Origin: JABSSA01 sp039975755
GTDB taxonomy: Bacteria > Pseudomonadota > Alphaproteobacteria > Rhodobacterales > Rhodobacteraceae
Length of the DNA: 64,000 nt
Reading direction: 5' to 3'
Assembly (NCBI GenBank): GCA_039975755.1
Contig: JBDWGM010000141.1
Coordinates: 4,501-68,500, forward strand
Below are positions 1-9,188 of the stretch, piece after piece (position 1 is the stretch's first letter; the number at the start of each line of letters is the position of its first letter). The notes beneath the pieces were generated by a model, which did no database searches, had not been told where the DNA came from, and was given only the letters and a program-made list of their open reading frames with translations. Position numbers and translations under genes: made by a program.

Positions 1-638
1 ACCACAACTGGCTTGTCGCCTTCCGCTTTGGCGCGCATTTCAAACGGCGTCGCGCCGTTCCATTCGCCCAAGATCGTCCACCCTTCAGAAACGTTAGCGT
101 ATTCCAACGTATTCCCTGCGTTTTCACCGCGGGTAATCTTGGACGAGCGCACAGGCGAATACCGCAACATCTGTACAATCAACGGACCAGACACGCCGTT
201 GGATTCTGCAGAAATCACGACATCATCCGCATCCCGGACCAGCGAAACGTCCAGCGGTGACGGGGCCGCCGCGTGATCACTAATCGCTTTGCCCAATGCC
301 ATTGGTCGCGTTCCAACTATGTCAGTTGTACCGTTAACCACCATTTGTGGCGTATAGATTGACCGACGACGCCCCTCAGACGCGTATCCGCGTTGGCGTT
401 CAGCATTGCCTGGATCTGCAAATTCGTCTTTCCAGCCAATGTAATCCCAATAATCTACATGAAGCGACAAAGCGATCACATCGTCACGATCGGCCAATTG
501 ATGGAACAGTTTATCCGCAGGTGGGCAAGACGAGCAGCCTTGGGATGTGAACAGTTCCACAACGACAGGACTATCTGCCCACGTTGGCATACTGAAAGCG
601 GTTGAAATGGCCGCCGCTATCGGAATCAGATGTTTCAT
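1..638 (-). CDS. DUF1223 family secreted thioredoxin-fold protein (3' end cut by window edge)
   Basis: Reading the minus strand from the ATG at 638 gives an open frame that runs off the left edge (212 codons). The N-terminus MKHLIPIAAAISTAFSMPTW followed by AD looks like a cleavable signal peptide. The mature start has VELFTSQGCSSCPPAD, a CxxC motif in a thioredoxin-like setting that is typical of the DUF1223 family, and HVDYWDYIGWKD follows. The family is exported and its biochemical role is unknown; a periplasmic redox role is an inference from the CxxC motif. A second in-frame ATG lies four codons upstream at 650. Neither start has a good Shine-Dalgarno sequence, and I chose 638 because the signal peptide begins cleanly there. 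It is divergent from acnA, an arrangement that I recall as common in Rhodobacterales. Confidence 0.85.
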   Translation of the reverse strand, partial: MKHLIPIAAAISTAFSMPTWADSPVVVELFTSQGCSSCPPADKLFHQLADRDDVIALSLHVDYWDYIGWKDEFADPGNAERQRGYASEGRRRSIYTPQMVVNGTTDIVGTRPMALGKAISDHAAAPSPLDVSLVRDADDVVISAESNGVSGPLIVQMLRYSPVRSSKITRGENAGNTLEYANVSEGWTILGEWNGATPFEMRAKAEGDKPVV

Positions 639-873
639 TCGGGCTCGCATTGCTGTTTGGTGTCGTACAAACCTAATGGCTTGGGTAATAAATTGCGAGT
701 AAACACTTGTTGAAAACAACGGACACAAACTTCACAAGGTGATGATGTGAGAAAGTTTCTGGTAAGCCACTGCCTACCTAAACGATACTTTATCGTCAGA
801 TTTAGTTGAATGTTCACAAACGTAAAACAATAGGCCACCACTATCTCGCCTTTTCTGCAAAAGGAAGCCATCT
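639..873. promoter_or_regulatory. Divergent promoter region between DUF1223 gene and acnA
   Basis: About 235 bases of AT-richer sequence separate the two divergent genes, so both promoters should lie here. A good ribosome binding site (AAAAGGAAG) precedes the acnA ATG. I see no convincing -35/-10 pair or regulator box that I could name. Confidence 0.4.
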
Positions 874-3573
874 ATGCCAATCACAGTTGGTCACGACAGC
901 TCGAAGACACGGCGCACGCTGAGCGCTGGCGGAACATCTGTCGCATATTATTCGATCAAAGCCGCCACCGACGCAGGTCTTGGCGACTTTTCAAAATTGC
1001 CAGCCGCGTTGAAAGTGGTTCTGGAAAACATGTTGCGCTTTGAAGACGGCAAGACTGTTTCGGTGGACGACATCAAAGCTTTTGCAGAATGGGCGACCAA
1101 AGGGGGTAAAAACCCGCGCGAAATCGCATACCGCCCTGCCCGCGTGTTGATGCAGGACTTTACCGGCGTGCCTGCAGTGGTTGATTTGGCGGCAATGCGC
1201 GACGGCATCGTGGCATTGGGAGGCGACCCTGAAAAGATCAACCCGCTGAACCCGGTCGATCTGGTCATTGACCACTCTGTGATGATCGACGAATTCGGCA
1301 ATCCACGCGCGTTCCAGATGAACGTTGATCGCGAATACGAACGCAACATGGAGCGTTATACGTTCCTTAAATGGGGCCAGTCCGCGTTTAACAACTTTCG
1401 CGTTGTGCCACCGGGAACAGGCATTTGCCATCAGGTGAATCTGGAATATCTTGCGCAGACTGTCTGGACGGATACCGACCAGGCCGGTGAAAACGTTGCT
1501 TATCCTGACACGCTTGTGGGCACTGACAGCCACACCACCATGGTCAACGGTGCTGCCGTTCTAGGTTGGGGCGTAGGTGGGATCGAGGCCGAAGCTGCCA
1601 TGCTGGGCCAACCAATTTCAATGTTGATCCCAGAGGTCGTTGGGTTCGAACTGACGGGCGCGATGCTTGAAGGCACCACGGGGACTGACCTTGTTCTAAA
1701 GGTTGTCGAGATGTTGCGCGCCAAAGGTGTGGTTGGGAAATTCGTCGAATTCTTCGGCGAAGGGTTGGATCGCTTGCCGCTGGCGGATCGTGCAACGATT
1801 GCCAATATGGCCCCTGAATACGGCGCGACTTGTGGGTTCTTTCCAATTGATGGTGAAACGCTGCGCTATCTGAAAACCACCGGACGCGACATGGACCGCA
1901 TTGCTTTGGTTGAAGCCTATGCCAAAGAAAACGGGTTCTGGCGCGATGCAGATTATGCGCCGATTTACACAGACATGCTGCATCTGGACATGGGTACGAT
2001 TGTCCCTGCCATTTCAGGTCCCAAACGCCCGCAGGATTATGTCGCTTTGACAGATTCAAAATCCGCGTTTTCAAAAGAAATGAAAGACACGTTCAAACGC
2101 CCGATGGGCAAAGAAACCGCTGTTGCTGGCGAAGATTACACGATGGAAAGTGGCAAGGTCGTGATCGCGTCGATCACGTCGTGCACCAACACATCCAACC
2201 CTTATGTCATGATTGGTGCAGGCCTTGTGGCCCGGAAAGCCGCCGCACTGGGTCTTGATCGCAAACCTTGGGTCAAGACATCGCTTGCCCCTGGCTCGCA
2301 AGTTGTCAGCGCCTATCTTGAGGCTGCTGAACTGCAAAAAGATCTGGATAAGATCGGGTTTAACCTTGTGGGATATGGCTGCACGACCTGCATCGGCAAC
2401 TCCGGTCCGATCCAGAAAGAGATTTCTGACGCCATTGCCGAAGGTGATCTTGTCGCCACATCCGTTCTGTCTGGAAACCGCAACTTTGAAGGGCGTATCA
2501 GCCCGGATGTTCGCGCCAACTATCTCGCGTCCCCTCCACTGGTTGTTGTCTATGCGTTGGCCGGAACGATGGATATTGATCTGACCAAAGATCCAATTGG
2601 AACGGATAAAGATGGCAATGACGTCTTTATGAAAGACATCTGGCCAACCTCTCAAGAAGTCGCAGAGTTGGTCGAACAGACCGTCACCCGCGACGCCTTC
2701 CAGACAAAATACGCAGACGTATTTGAAGGTGACGAAAAATGGCAAGAGGTCAAAACCACAGACGCTTTGACGTATGATTGGCCCGCGCAATCAACCTATG
2801 TTCAAAATCCGCCCTATTTTCAGGGCATGGATCCAGAGCCCGGAACGATATCGAACATCAGCGACGCGCGCGTTCTCGCTTTGTTGGGCGATATGATCAC
2901 AACGGACCATATCTCTCCTGCGGGATCATTCAAGGAATCTACGCCTGCTGGAAAATACCTGACAGATCGACAGGTTCAGCCGCGTGAGTTCAATTCTTAC
3001 GGCTCACGCCGTGGCAACCACGAGATCATGATGCGCGGCACATTTGCAAATATCCGCATCAAAAACGAGATGCTCGATGGTGTTGAAGGTGGCTACACCA
3101 AAGGTCCCGACGGCAACCAAAGCGCAATCTTTGATGCCGCGATGGCCTATCAAGAGACTGGCACGCCGCTGGTGATCTTTGGGGGTGAACAATACGGTGC
3201 CGGATCGTCCCGCGATTGGGCTGCCAAGGGCACTGCGCTTCTGGGTGTGAAGGCCGTGATCGCCGAAAGCTTTGAGCGTATCCACCGTTCAAACCTTGTT
3301 GGCATGGGTGTCATCCCTTTTGAATTCACTGGCGGAGACACTCGCAAATCGCTGGGATTGACCGGACAAGAAACGGTTTCAATCTCTGGTCTGGACGCGA
3401 TCCAACCGCTGCAAGAAGTGCCCTGCACAATCACGATGGCAGATGGTGAGGTGAAGAACATCTCGCTGAAGTGTCGGATCGATACAGCGATTGAAATCGA
3501 ATATATCGAACACGGTGGTGTGCTGCATTACGTTCTGCGCAACCTTGCCAAAGCACCGGTTGCCGCCGAATAA
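874..3573 (+). CDS. acnA: Aconitate hydratase A
   Basis: Interconverts citrate and isocitrate through cis-aconitate in the TCA cycle, in the cytoplasm, using a [4Fe-4S] cluster. At 899 residues it has the usual AcnA/IRP1 length. The three cluster ligands are visible as Cys437 in TSCTNTSNP and Cys503 and Cys506 in GCTTCIGNSGP. The swivel domain carries GSRRGNHEIMMRGTFAN and the substrate-binding GGEQYGAGSSRDWAAKG segment. The ATG at 874 follows AAAAGGAAGCCATCT, a good ribosome binding site. The gene is monocistronic: a strong terminator follows directly and the next gene points the other way. Confidence 0.98.
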   Translation: MPITVGHDSSKTRRTLSAGGTSVAYYSIKAATDAGLGDFSKLPAALKVVLENMLRFEDGKTVSVDDIKAFAEWATKGGKNPREIAYRPARVLMQDFTGVPAVVDLAAMRDGIVALGGDPEKINPLNPVDLVIDHSVMIDEFGNPRAFQMNVDREYERNMERYTFLKWGQSAFNNFRVVPPGTGICHQVNLEYLAQTVWTDTDQAGENVAYPDTLVGTDSHTTMVNGAAVLGWGVGGIEAEAAMLGQPISMLIPEVVGFELTGAMLEGTTGTDLVLKVVEMLRAKGVVGKFVEFFGEGLDRLPLADRATIANMAPEYGATCGFFPIDGETLRYLKTTGRDMDRIALVEAYAKENGFWRDADYAPIYTDMLHLDMGTIVPAISGPKRPQDYVALTDSKSAFSKEMKDTFKRPMGKETAVAGEDYTMESGKVVIASITSCTNTSNPYVMIGAGLVARKAAALGLDRKPWVKTSLAPGSQVVSAYLEAAELQKDLDKIGFNLVGYGCTTCIGNSGPIQKEISDAIAEGDLVATSVLSGNRNFEGRISPDVRANYLASPPLVVVYALAGTMDIDLTKDPIGTDKDGNDVFMKDIWPTSQEVAELVEQTVTRDAFQTKYADVFEGDEKWQEVKTTDALTYDWPAQSTYVQNPPYFQGMDPEPGTISNISDARVLALLGDMITTDHISPAGSFKESTPAGKYLTDRQVQPREFNSYGSRRGNHEIMMRGTFANIRIKNEMLDGVEGGYTKGPDGNQSAIFDAAMAYQETGTPLVIFGGEQYGAGSSRDWAAKGTALLGVKAVIAESFERIHRSNLVGMGVIPFEFTGGDTRKSLGLTGQETVSISGLDAIQPLQEVPCTITMADGEVKNISLKCRIDTAIEIEYIEHGGVLHYVLRNLAKAPVAAE

Positions 3574-3595
3574 GCCACGATCCCAAAATCAAACG

Positions 3596-3620
3596 AAAAA
3601 CCCGCCGCGCGCGGGTTTTT
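3596..3620. terminator. Bidirectional rho-independent terminator between acnA and the aldo/keto reductase gene
   Basis: AAAAA-CCCGC-CGCGC-GCGGG-TTTTT: a GC-rich stem flanked by five A and five T, so it can end transcription on both strands. It sits 22 bases after the acnA stop and also downstream of the convergent aldo/keto reductase gene. Confidence 0.85.
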
Positions 3621-3724
3621 CTTTGACTACGGCAGAAGTTAAGCCTTTGTTTCGTCGCGCTATTTTGACCCAAGCAACGCGTCGACTTAATGGAATAACT
3701 CGCAAGGCACGCCTTCTGAGGCCT

Positions 3725-4723
3725 TTAGCAAAAACGCTCTGGACCGACCCATTGATCATCTGAATATCGATCACCATGCGCCCAACCGATGGGCAACACG
3801 GTTTCAAGGCGTGCTAAGTCATCGCCATTAAGCGCAACGTTCGTTCCGGCCAGCAGTTCTTTGAAGTGCCCAACCGACCGTGTCCCCGGAATAGGAATAA
3901 CATGGTCCCCTTTTGCCAAGGTCCAAGCAATCGCCAAGCCTGCCGCAGGCATTTCAAATTCGGCGGCAAGTTTGCGAAACCCTTCGGAAAAGCGCAGGTT
4001 TTCTTCGTAATGCGGGGATTGGAACCGTGGGTTTGTTTTCAAGAACGGCAGGGTCGCGATCACCTCTTTGGTCAATGGATGATCCGTCAACATAGAACGA
4101 CCAACCGGCGAAAACGCGACCAAGGCCACACCAAGTTCAGCGCAGGTTTGCACCAATCCCATTTCCGGCGATCGGGTCCATAGCGAATATTCGGATTGAA
4201 CCGCAGCAACGGGATGAACAGCCTGTGCCCGTCGCAGGGATGCTGGCGCGATTTCAGAATATCCAATACTGCGCGTCTTCCCCTTTTGGACAAGCTTAGC
4301 AAGCGTTTCTGTCACTTGTTCAATTTCAATCGCCGGGTTGCGACGGTGGACGTAAAACAGATCAACACAATCGACGTTCAATCGTTTCAATGACTTATCT
4401 AACTCGGCTTCCAAGTGCTCAGGCGAATTGTCAAAAAACCGGTTCCCGTCCGCGTCGCGTGAGATCGACGCTTTTGTCGCGATGTGAAACACGTCGCGAG
4501 CGGCAGGATTGGCCTGCAAATAGCTTCCAATCGCGTTTTCTGAACGCCCCATGCCATACACATTGGACGTGTCCAGATGTGTCACCCCAGCTTCAAGCGC
4601 AGCATCCAAGATCGCAAATGAGTTTTCTTCGCTTGTTGGCCCATAGAATTCTGCGAAAGACATCGCGCCAACCCCTAGGCATGCCACCGATTGCCCATCA
4701 CGACCCATTTGTCTCTTTTGCAT
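3725..4723 (-). CDS. Aldo/keto reductase
   Basis: NADP(H)-dependent oxidoreductase with the AKR (beta/alpha)8 barrel; the carbonyl substrate cannot be told from sequence. The 332 residues include DTSNVYGMGRSE (residues about 51-62), holding the catalytic Asp and Tyr of the AKR tetrad, then VDLFYVHRRNP carrying the His, and IPGTRS near the C-terminus where the cofactor phosphate binds. The ATG is preceded by AAGGAGCGGGAA, a near-perfect ribosome binding site. It is a single gene, divergent from the nrtS-like gene, and its 3' end faces acnA across a bidirectional terminator. Confidence 0.93.
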   Translation of the reverse strand: MQKRQMGRDGQSVACLGVGAMSFAEFYGPTSEENSFAILDAALEAGVTHLDTSNVYGMGRSENAIGSYLQANPAARDVFHIATKASISRDADGNRFFDNSPEHLEAELDKSLKRLNVDCVDLFYVHRRNPAIEIEQVTETLAKLVQKGKTRSIGYSEIAPASLRRAQAVHPVAAVQSEYSLWTRSPEMGLVQTCAELGVALVAFSPVGRSMLTDHPLTKEVIATLPFLKTNPRFQSPHYEENLRFSEGFRKLAAEFEMPAAGLAIAWTLAKGDHVIPIPGTRSVGHFKELLAGTNVALNGDDLARLETVLPIGWAHGDRYSDDQWVGPERFC

Positions 4724-4890
4724 TTCCCGCTCCTTTTGCTTGGAATGCTATCATAGCCTCGACCGGCATTTTGCCAACGTTGCAATATGCCAAACTGCGC
4801 GATATCCTCCGTTGAGCCTCTCGTTAATGTTATGGCATTGATTGTATCTTAGGCTTGCAGCGCGCTCTTAATCAGTCCAGACCGGAAAAT

Positions 4891-5136
4891 ATGTCTGATA
4901 CGTTTGACACACCTCCAACAGCACTCCAGATTGCACTTATGCCTGCAGTCATACGCCGTGCTGCTAAAATTGCATTTGTTGTCGGTATCATTCTTATGTT
5001 CATCAATCACGGCGACAAAATTGTCATGGGGCATATGACGACGCTTGCTTGGATGAAATGTGCGTTAACTTTCTTGGTCCCTTATAGCGTGTCCACTGTG
5101 ACTGCCATTTTGACCGCTCGCGAAAACCAACACTAA
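4891..5136 (+). CDS. nrtS: NrtS-like small nitrate/nitrite transporter
   Basis: An 81-residue protein with two predicted membrane segments: AAKIAFVVGIILMFINHGDK (about 29-48) and a second at about 58-75 (CALTFLVPYSVSTVTAI). The GHMTTLAWMKCALTFLVPY pattern, with INHGD before it, fits the NrtS family, small proteins first characterised in cyanobacteria and marine bacteria as nitrate uptake channels or transporters. I chose the ATG at 4891, preceded by CCGGAAAAT, over an upstream TTG at 4855. The next gene on the same strand encodes a secreted protein with two PilJ-type domains. No assimilatory nitrate reductase gene lies in the window. Family placement is from memory, so confidence is moderate. 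Confidence 0.7.
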   Translation: MSDTFDTPPTALQIALMPAVIRRAAKIAFVVGIILMFINHGDKIVMGHMTTLAWMKCALTFLVPYSVSTVTAILTARENQH

Positions 5137-5322
5137 ATTAATATTTGTTCGAAATCTGGGTTTTTCCTCTGTTTTACACTGCAGATTCAGTATCTTAGTC
5201 GAGCTCTCTTGGACCAATCCATAGCTCTTAGTGCGTTTTTAAGCACCAAAATGCAACGCCTTATCAAAGCGTAAACAATTAAAACCACATAATCGCTTCA
5301 AATCTTAAGTAAGGAGTTGGCT

Positions 5323-6195
5323 ATGTTTGTTTTGAAATTTGCGATGGCTGCAGCTGTCGCGTCAATGGCTTGGACACCGGTGCTTGCAGACACATCAAGC
5401 GCGGCCATTCAAAAAGAACGGTTGGATCTGGCTGGTCGGGAACGGATGTTGATCCAACGGATCGTCAAATCCTCGTGTCTGGTGTTATCAAACATCGATA
5501 CAGAGCATTACGCCGCTTCCGCGATCAAAGACACCGACTTGTTCGAAACCACCTTGGCCAATCTTATTGCCGGGTCGCCCGAACGAAACTGGGCCCCAGA
5601 GAGAAATCCCAAAGCCCTCGCTCAAATGCAAGATACATACGCCAAATGGAGCACGTTGCGCCCCGCAGCATTGCAAGTATCACACGGCGACCTGATGGCC
5701 TTTGCTGTTTTCCAAATCGTTAAGGACACGGACAAAACAGTAACTGCGATGAACGCGGCCGTGTCAGATATCGCAAATGCCATGGGCCAAAAGGGCGTCG
5801 ACCCCAAAATCTCGAAAACGCTAAACGCTGCCGGAAAACAACGAATGTTGTCGCAAAAGTTAGCAAAGGAATTTTGCTTTCTTCACAATGATGTAAACGC
5901 CGAGATGCATCGTGAGTTGTTGATAGACACGGCAGCGACATTCGAAAAAACCTTGGACAGTCTTTTGAATTCAGACGCGGTGACCGGCGAGTTTATCGCG
6001 CCTCCAACACCACAGACTGAACTTCATTTGGCCAATGCAAAGAGCATTTGGCAGGATTTGTCACCGATCATGCAGCACGCAATTGATGGTGAGGAAACGA
6101 CTCGTGCCGATCTGGAAAACGTGGCGTATTTAAGCGATAAGCTGTTGTCCGAAATGGTGGCCGCCGTCAAAGCATACGTGGCCGGCACAGCCTGA
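5323..6195 (+). CDS. Secreted protein with two PilJ/NarX-type four-helix sensor domains
   Basis: 290 residues. The N-terminus MFVLKFAMAAAVASMAWTPVLA is a signal peptide. Two repeats begin with the hallmark of the type IV pili methyl-accepting chemotaxis transducer N-terminal domain: GRERMLIQRIVKSSC (residues 38-52) and GKQRMLSQKLAKEFC (about 170-184). There is no transmembrane anchor after the signal and no kinase or chemotaxis output domain, so the sensor-like module is free in the periplasm. Related domains in NarX and NasR bind nitrate. The neighbouring nrtS-like gene makes a role in nitrate binding plausible, but this is inference. The start is fixed by AAGGAG six bases before the ATG; a TTG six bases upstream is less likely. 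Confidence 0.8.
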   Translation: MFVLKFAMAAAVASMAWTPVLADTSSAAIQKERLDLAGRERMLIQRIVKSSCLVLSNIDTEHYAASAIKDTDLFETTLANLIAGSPERNWAPERNPKALAQMQDTYAKWSTLRPAALQVSHGDLMAFAVFQIVKDTDKTVTAMNAAVSDIANAMGQKGVDPKISKTLNAAGKQRMLSQKLAKEFCFLHNDVNAEMHRELLIDTAATFEKTLDSLLNSDAVTGEFIAPPTPQTELHLANAKSIWQDLSPIMQHAIDGEETTRADLENVAYLSDKLLSEMVAAVKAYVAGTA

Positions 6196-6233
6196 CGTCA
6201 ACGTCGTTTCAAACTGCATAAATGCCAAAGAGC

Positions 6234-6254
6234 TGAGCCCGAATTCCGGGCTCA
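6234..6254. terminator. Shared hairpin between convergent PilJ-domain and acyl-CoA ligase genes
   Basis: TGAGCCCG-AATTC-CGGGCTCA forms an 8-bp perfect stem with a 5-base loop, 38 bases after the upstream stop codon and just beyond the 3' end of the opposite gene. The T tract is weak on both sides, so this is a probable rather than strong terminator. Confidence 0.55.
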
Positions 6255-6260
6255 ACTTCA

Positions 6261-7880
6261 TTATCCAATCAAAACTTCTCCAAACTCTTCGCGTAAATTG
6301 CGTTTCAACACCTTGCCTGTGGCGTTTCGTGGCAAAACATCCGTGAAAACGACTTTGTCCGGCACCTGCCACTTCGCTACTTTGTTTACAAAAATACTCA
6401 ATATCTCTGTTTCACTTGGCGTTTCTCCTTCTGCGACAACCGCCACCAAAACAGGTCGTTCATCCCATTTTTCATGTCGTGCACCAATCACGGCAGCATC
6501 CGTCAATTTGGGATGTGCAATCGCGATGTTTTCAAGGTCGACTGACGAGATCCATTCACCACCTGATTTGATGATATCCTTGGAACGGTCCTTAACGGAC
6601 AAAAACCCATCAGGGTCCAAAGTGGCCACATCGCCTGTATCAAACCATCCGTCCGTCAACGTTTCCGCGCTGGTTTTCTTGAAATAGGCGTCCAATATCC
6701 ACGGCCCCTTCACCATCAATCCGCCTTGAGCTTTCCCATCGCGGGGCAGCTCCGCGCCATTGTCATCCACAATTTTCATAGAAACGCCCCACGGTGGACG
6801 GCCTTGGTTCTCACGGATTTTATGTAGCTCTGCATCAGGTAGCTTTAAATGCTTGCCTTTCAGTTGGTTACCCGAGCCAAGCGGCGACATTTCGGTCATG
6901 CCCCATGCATGGATGGTTTCCACACCGTATTTCTCGCGAAATTCAGAAATCATAGAGGGCGGACAAGCTGATCCACCCACAACCGTTTTTTCAAGGCTGT
7001 CCAAAGTGCTTCCTGATTTGGCAGCTTCGCCCAAAAGACCAAGCCAAATTGTTGGAACTCCGAGTGCCTGATGAACCTCGTACGTGTCGATTAAATTAAC
7101 AAGAGAGGCCCCGTCCAGACCTGGCCCCGGCAACACCATCGCCGCACCAACAACGGCGCAGGCATAGGGCGTGCCCCATGCATTGACGTGAAACATCGGA
7201 ACAACAGGAAGAACGCGCTTTAATGCGGACAACCCCAAACCATCCGGTGCAGAGGCAACAAGTGAATGCAACACAGTCGAGCGATGCGAATACAAAACGC
7301 CCTTGGGATTACCGGTCGTTCCAGACGTATAGCACAGGCTTGAGGCGGTATTTTCGTCAAACTCAGGCCAGTCAAACGTTGCTGCGCCGCCTGCAATCAA
7401 GTCGTCGTAGGATTTGATGCCCGGAATGGCGGTCGCGGCATCCGCGTCTATGTCATCAAGCAGAACAATGTGTTCGACGCCCGGGATCTTGTCCCGAATT
7501 GCTGCAACCAAAGGCACGAATGTGCGGTCGATGAACAGAACTTTGTCTTCTGCGTGATTGATGATGTAGACAAGTTGCTCTGGAAACAGCCGGGGGTTGA
7601 TCGTGTGGCAAACAAAACCCGCGCCGGACACACCAAAGTACACTTCCATGTGTCGCCGATTATTCCATGCAATCGTGGCGCAGCGGGCTTGTGGCTCAAG
7701 TCCCAATTGCGACAGCGCATCTCCCAATCTGTGCGAATTTTCACCAACATCGCCCCAGTTGGTGATCTCAACGCCACCGCCTGTATTGACCGAAACTATT
7801 TCTGTGTCCGCGTGGTAAAGTGCGGCGTGATCAATTAGTGACTGAATGGTCAGCGGCATTTCCATCATTTGGCCCAGCAT
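6261..7880 (-). CDS. Acyl-CoA synthetase (long/medium-chain fatty acid--CoA ligase)
   Basis: Activates a fatty acid to an acyl-adenylate and then to acyl-CoA, feeding beta-oxidation. The 539 residues carry the adenylate-forming signature YTSGTTGNPKG (about residues 185-195), HAWGMTEMSPLG, GWFDTGDVATLDPDG in the hinge region, and NATGKVLKRNLREEFG with the catalytic Lys at the C-terminus. GGEWISSVDLE is typical of the FadD-like medium-chain group. The ATG is preceded by GGGAGAGATCC. The next gene upstream is a divergent thioesterase of related acyl-CoA chemistry, so the pair may share a regulatory region. Confidence 0.92.
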   Translation of the reverse strand: MLGQMMEMPLTIQSLIDHAALYHADTEIVSVNTGGGVEITNWGDVGENSHRLGDALSQLGLEPQARCATIAWNNRRHMEVYFGVSGAGFVCHTINPRLFPEQLVYIINHAEDKVLFIDRTFVPLVAAIRDKIPGVEHIVLLDDIDADAATAIPGIKSYDDLIAGGAATFDWPEFDENTASSLCYTSGTTGNPKGVLYSHRSTVLHSLVASAPDGLGLSALKRVLPVVPMFHVNAWGTPYACAVVGAAMVLPGPGLDGASLVNLIDTYEVHQALGVPTIWLGLLGEAAKSGSTLDSLEKTVVGGSACPPSMISEFREKYGVETIHAWGMTEMSPLGSGNQLKGKHLKLPDAELHKIRENQGRPPWGVSMKIVDDNGAELPRDGKAQGGLMVKGPWILDAYFKKTSAETLTDGWFDTGDVATLDPDGFLSVKDRSKDIIKSGGEWISSVDLENIAIAHPKLTDAAVIGARHEKWDERPVLVAVVAEGETPSETEILSIFVNKVAKWQVPDKVVFTDVLPRNATGKVLKRNLREEFGEVLIG

Positions 7881-8018
7881 GGATCTCTCCCTTTTTTATC
7901 GTTATGACGCGCAATGGTACCGCTTAGAAAATTGATGCGTGCGCCGTCTCCCTTGTTCGTACCTTGGCAAGCGCGCGGACCCCTTGCAAGCTTTGCGCGC
8001 AGCCGATAGCCCAGCGTT

Positions 8019-8492
8019 ATGAAATATGCGTTTCACACATCATTAAGCAAAGATGACCAAATCAGTTTTGGCGTTTCGGCCCCTCAGCCAGTCGCACGTG
8101 CAGATCGTGTCCATCACGACGAATGCGACGCGCTGAATCACGTGAACAACACCAGCTATATGGTCTGGTTCGAACGCCTGCGCATTCAGTTTGTAGAATT
8201 TTACGGGATCGGAACGCTAGCGGACCCCAATAGCCCGCGCATCGTCATTCGATCGGGACATATTCATTGGATTGCCGAAACATTTCGCGACGAAAATTAC
8301 ATCATTACAACGGGATGCACATCGTTTCGCCGCACGTCCATGACATTGGAGCAAGCAATTTGGGTTGATGGTCAAAAACGGGCATCGTTCACCTGTGTCA
8401 TGGTTCTGCTTGAGCCTGACGGGTCAGGGAAAATGCAGATTCCCGACCACGTTAAATCCCGCCTAAAAGAAGATGGCGCGCATCAAGAGTAA
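8019..8492 (+). CDS. Acyl-CoA thioesterase, 4-hydroxybenzoyl-CoA thioesterase (hotdog) family
   Basis: 157 residues forming one hotdog domain. HHDECDALNHVNNTSYMVWFE (about 32-52) contains the conserved Asp and the DxxxHVNNxxY pattern of YbgC/FadM-like thioesterases that hydrolyse acyl-CoA. The C-terminal part (CTSFRRTSMTLEQAIW) provides the long strand. It lies divergent from the acyl-CoA ligase gene and its stop codon is 5 bases from the 3' end of the convergent TetR gene. The exact acyl substrate is unknown. Confidence 0.85.
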   Translation: MKYAFHTSLSKDDQISFGVSAPQPVARADRVHHDECDALNHVNNTSYMVWFERLRIQFVEFYGIGTLADPNSPRIVIRSGHIHWIAETFRDENYIITTGCTSFRRTSMTLEQAIWVDGQKRASFTCVMVLLEPDGSGKMQIPDHVKSRLKEDGAHQE

Positions 8493-8497
8493 TTTAG

Positions 8498-9082
8498 CTA
8501 TGCTTTAGCCTGTGTTCGGTCCAAATCAGCAGCTATTTCATCCGCCAGTTCAAGTGCATCGATATCGCCCCGCTCGGCCGAAACCCTAAGCCCCGTCAGA
8601 TCAGACTGGAACCTGCGCGCGCGCTTTTCAGCGGACACTTCGTTGTCGATTTCGCCTTCCCTTTGCGCCTGCACAAATAATGCTGCGAAACGCGCTTCCA
8701 TCGTCGCCATGTGTTGTCGTGCCTTTGAGGCCAAAGGGTTGCCTTGCCCGCTTAACTCAAGCAGCGTTTTAGACAACATACAGGCCCGTACAGGCATGGC
8801 GCTGTCTTCAACAACCGAACGCAAATGCGCCTTTAAGGCACCAAGCGCGCCGTGGGTTTGCACCAATTGATCAAGGCGCACTTGCCCGTCTTCGACATAT
8901 CGATCAAGCGTCAATTCATACAAGGCATCCTTTGATCCAAATGCCGCATAAAAACTGCCGGGATGCAGCCCAAGGCCCTTTTCCAGATCCTTCATGGACG
9001 TCCCGGCCCATCCTTTTTTCCAAAAGATTTCGCGCGCATTGGCAATCAATACATCGCGATCAAAAGAAGCTGTGCGTGGCAT
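8498..9082 (-). CDS. TetR family transcriptional regulator
   Basis: 194 residues from the ATG at 9082 (MPRTASFDRD). The N-terminal helix-turn-helix spans about residues 10-55 with GWAGTSMKDLEKGLGLHPGS and FYAAFGSKDALY, the standard TetR pattern; the C-terminal ligand domain is helical. An upstream ATG at 9142 would add 20 residues, but that extension overlaps an operator-like inverted repeat and looks unconserved. The regulator is divergent from an AhpD-like gene, and the repeat between them suggests it represses itself and that neighbour. Confidence 0.88.
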   Translation of the reverse strand: MPRTASFDRDVLIANAREIFWKKGWAGTSMKDLEKGLGLHPGSFYAAFGSKDALYELTLDRYVEDGQVRLDQLVQTHGALGALKAHLRSVVEDSAMPVRACMLSKTLLELSGQGNPLASKARQHMATMEARFAALFVQAQREGEIDNEVSAEKRARRFQSDLTGLRVSAERGDIDALELADEIAADLDRTQAKA

Positions 9083-9110
9083 TGGGTCGTGCGTCCGTTT
9101 TCTTGAGCGT

Positions 9111-9142
9111 TCATTCAAATATATACTTGAATGATCATTCAA
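9111..9142. promoter_or_regulatory. Probable TetR operator (three TCATTCAA/TTGAATGA half-sites)
   Basis: TCATTCAA at 9111-9118, TTGAATGA at 9127-9134 and TCATTCAA at 9135-9142. The last two form a perfect 16-bp palindrome and the first two an inverted repeat with an 8-bp spacer. The site lies between the tetR start and the divergent AhpD-like gene, where a TetR dimer site is expected. Confidence 0.65.
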
Positions 9143-9188
9143 TAAACCCTAATTCGAAATCAGACCCACACAAACACTGGAGACAAAA

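Noticed and set aside
635..871. Minus-strand frame of 78 codons in the acnA promoter region
   Set aside because: It overlaps the start of the DUF1223 gene in another frame and has no family match.
2071..2790. Open frame of 239 codons on the minus strand inside acnA
   Set aside because: It is fully antisense to a highly conserved gene, matches no family and reflects codon bias of acnA.
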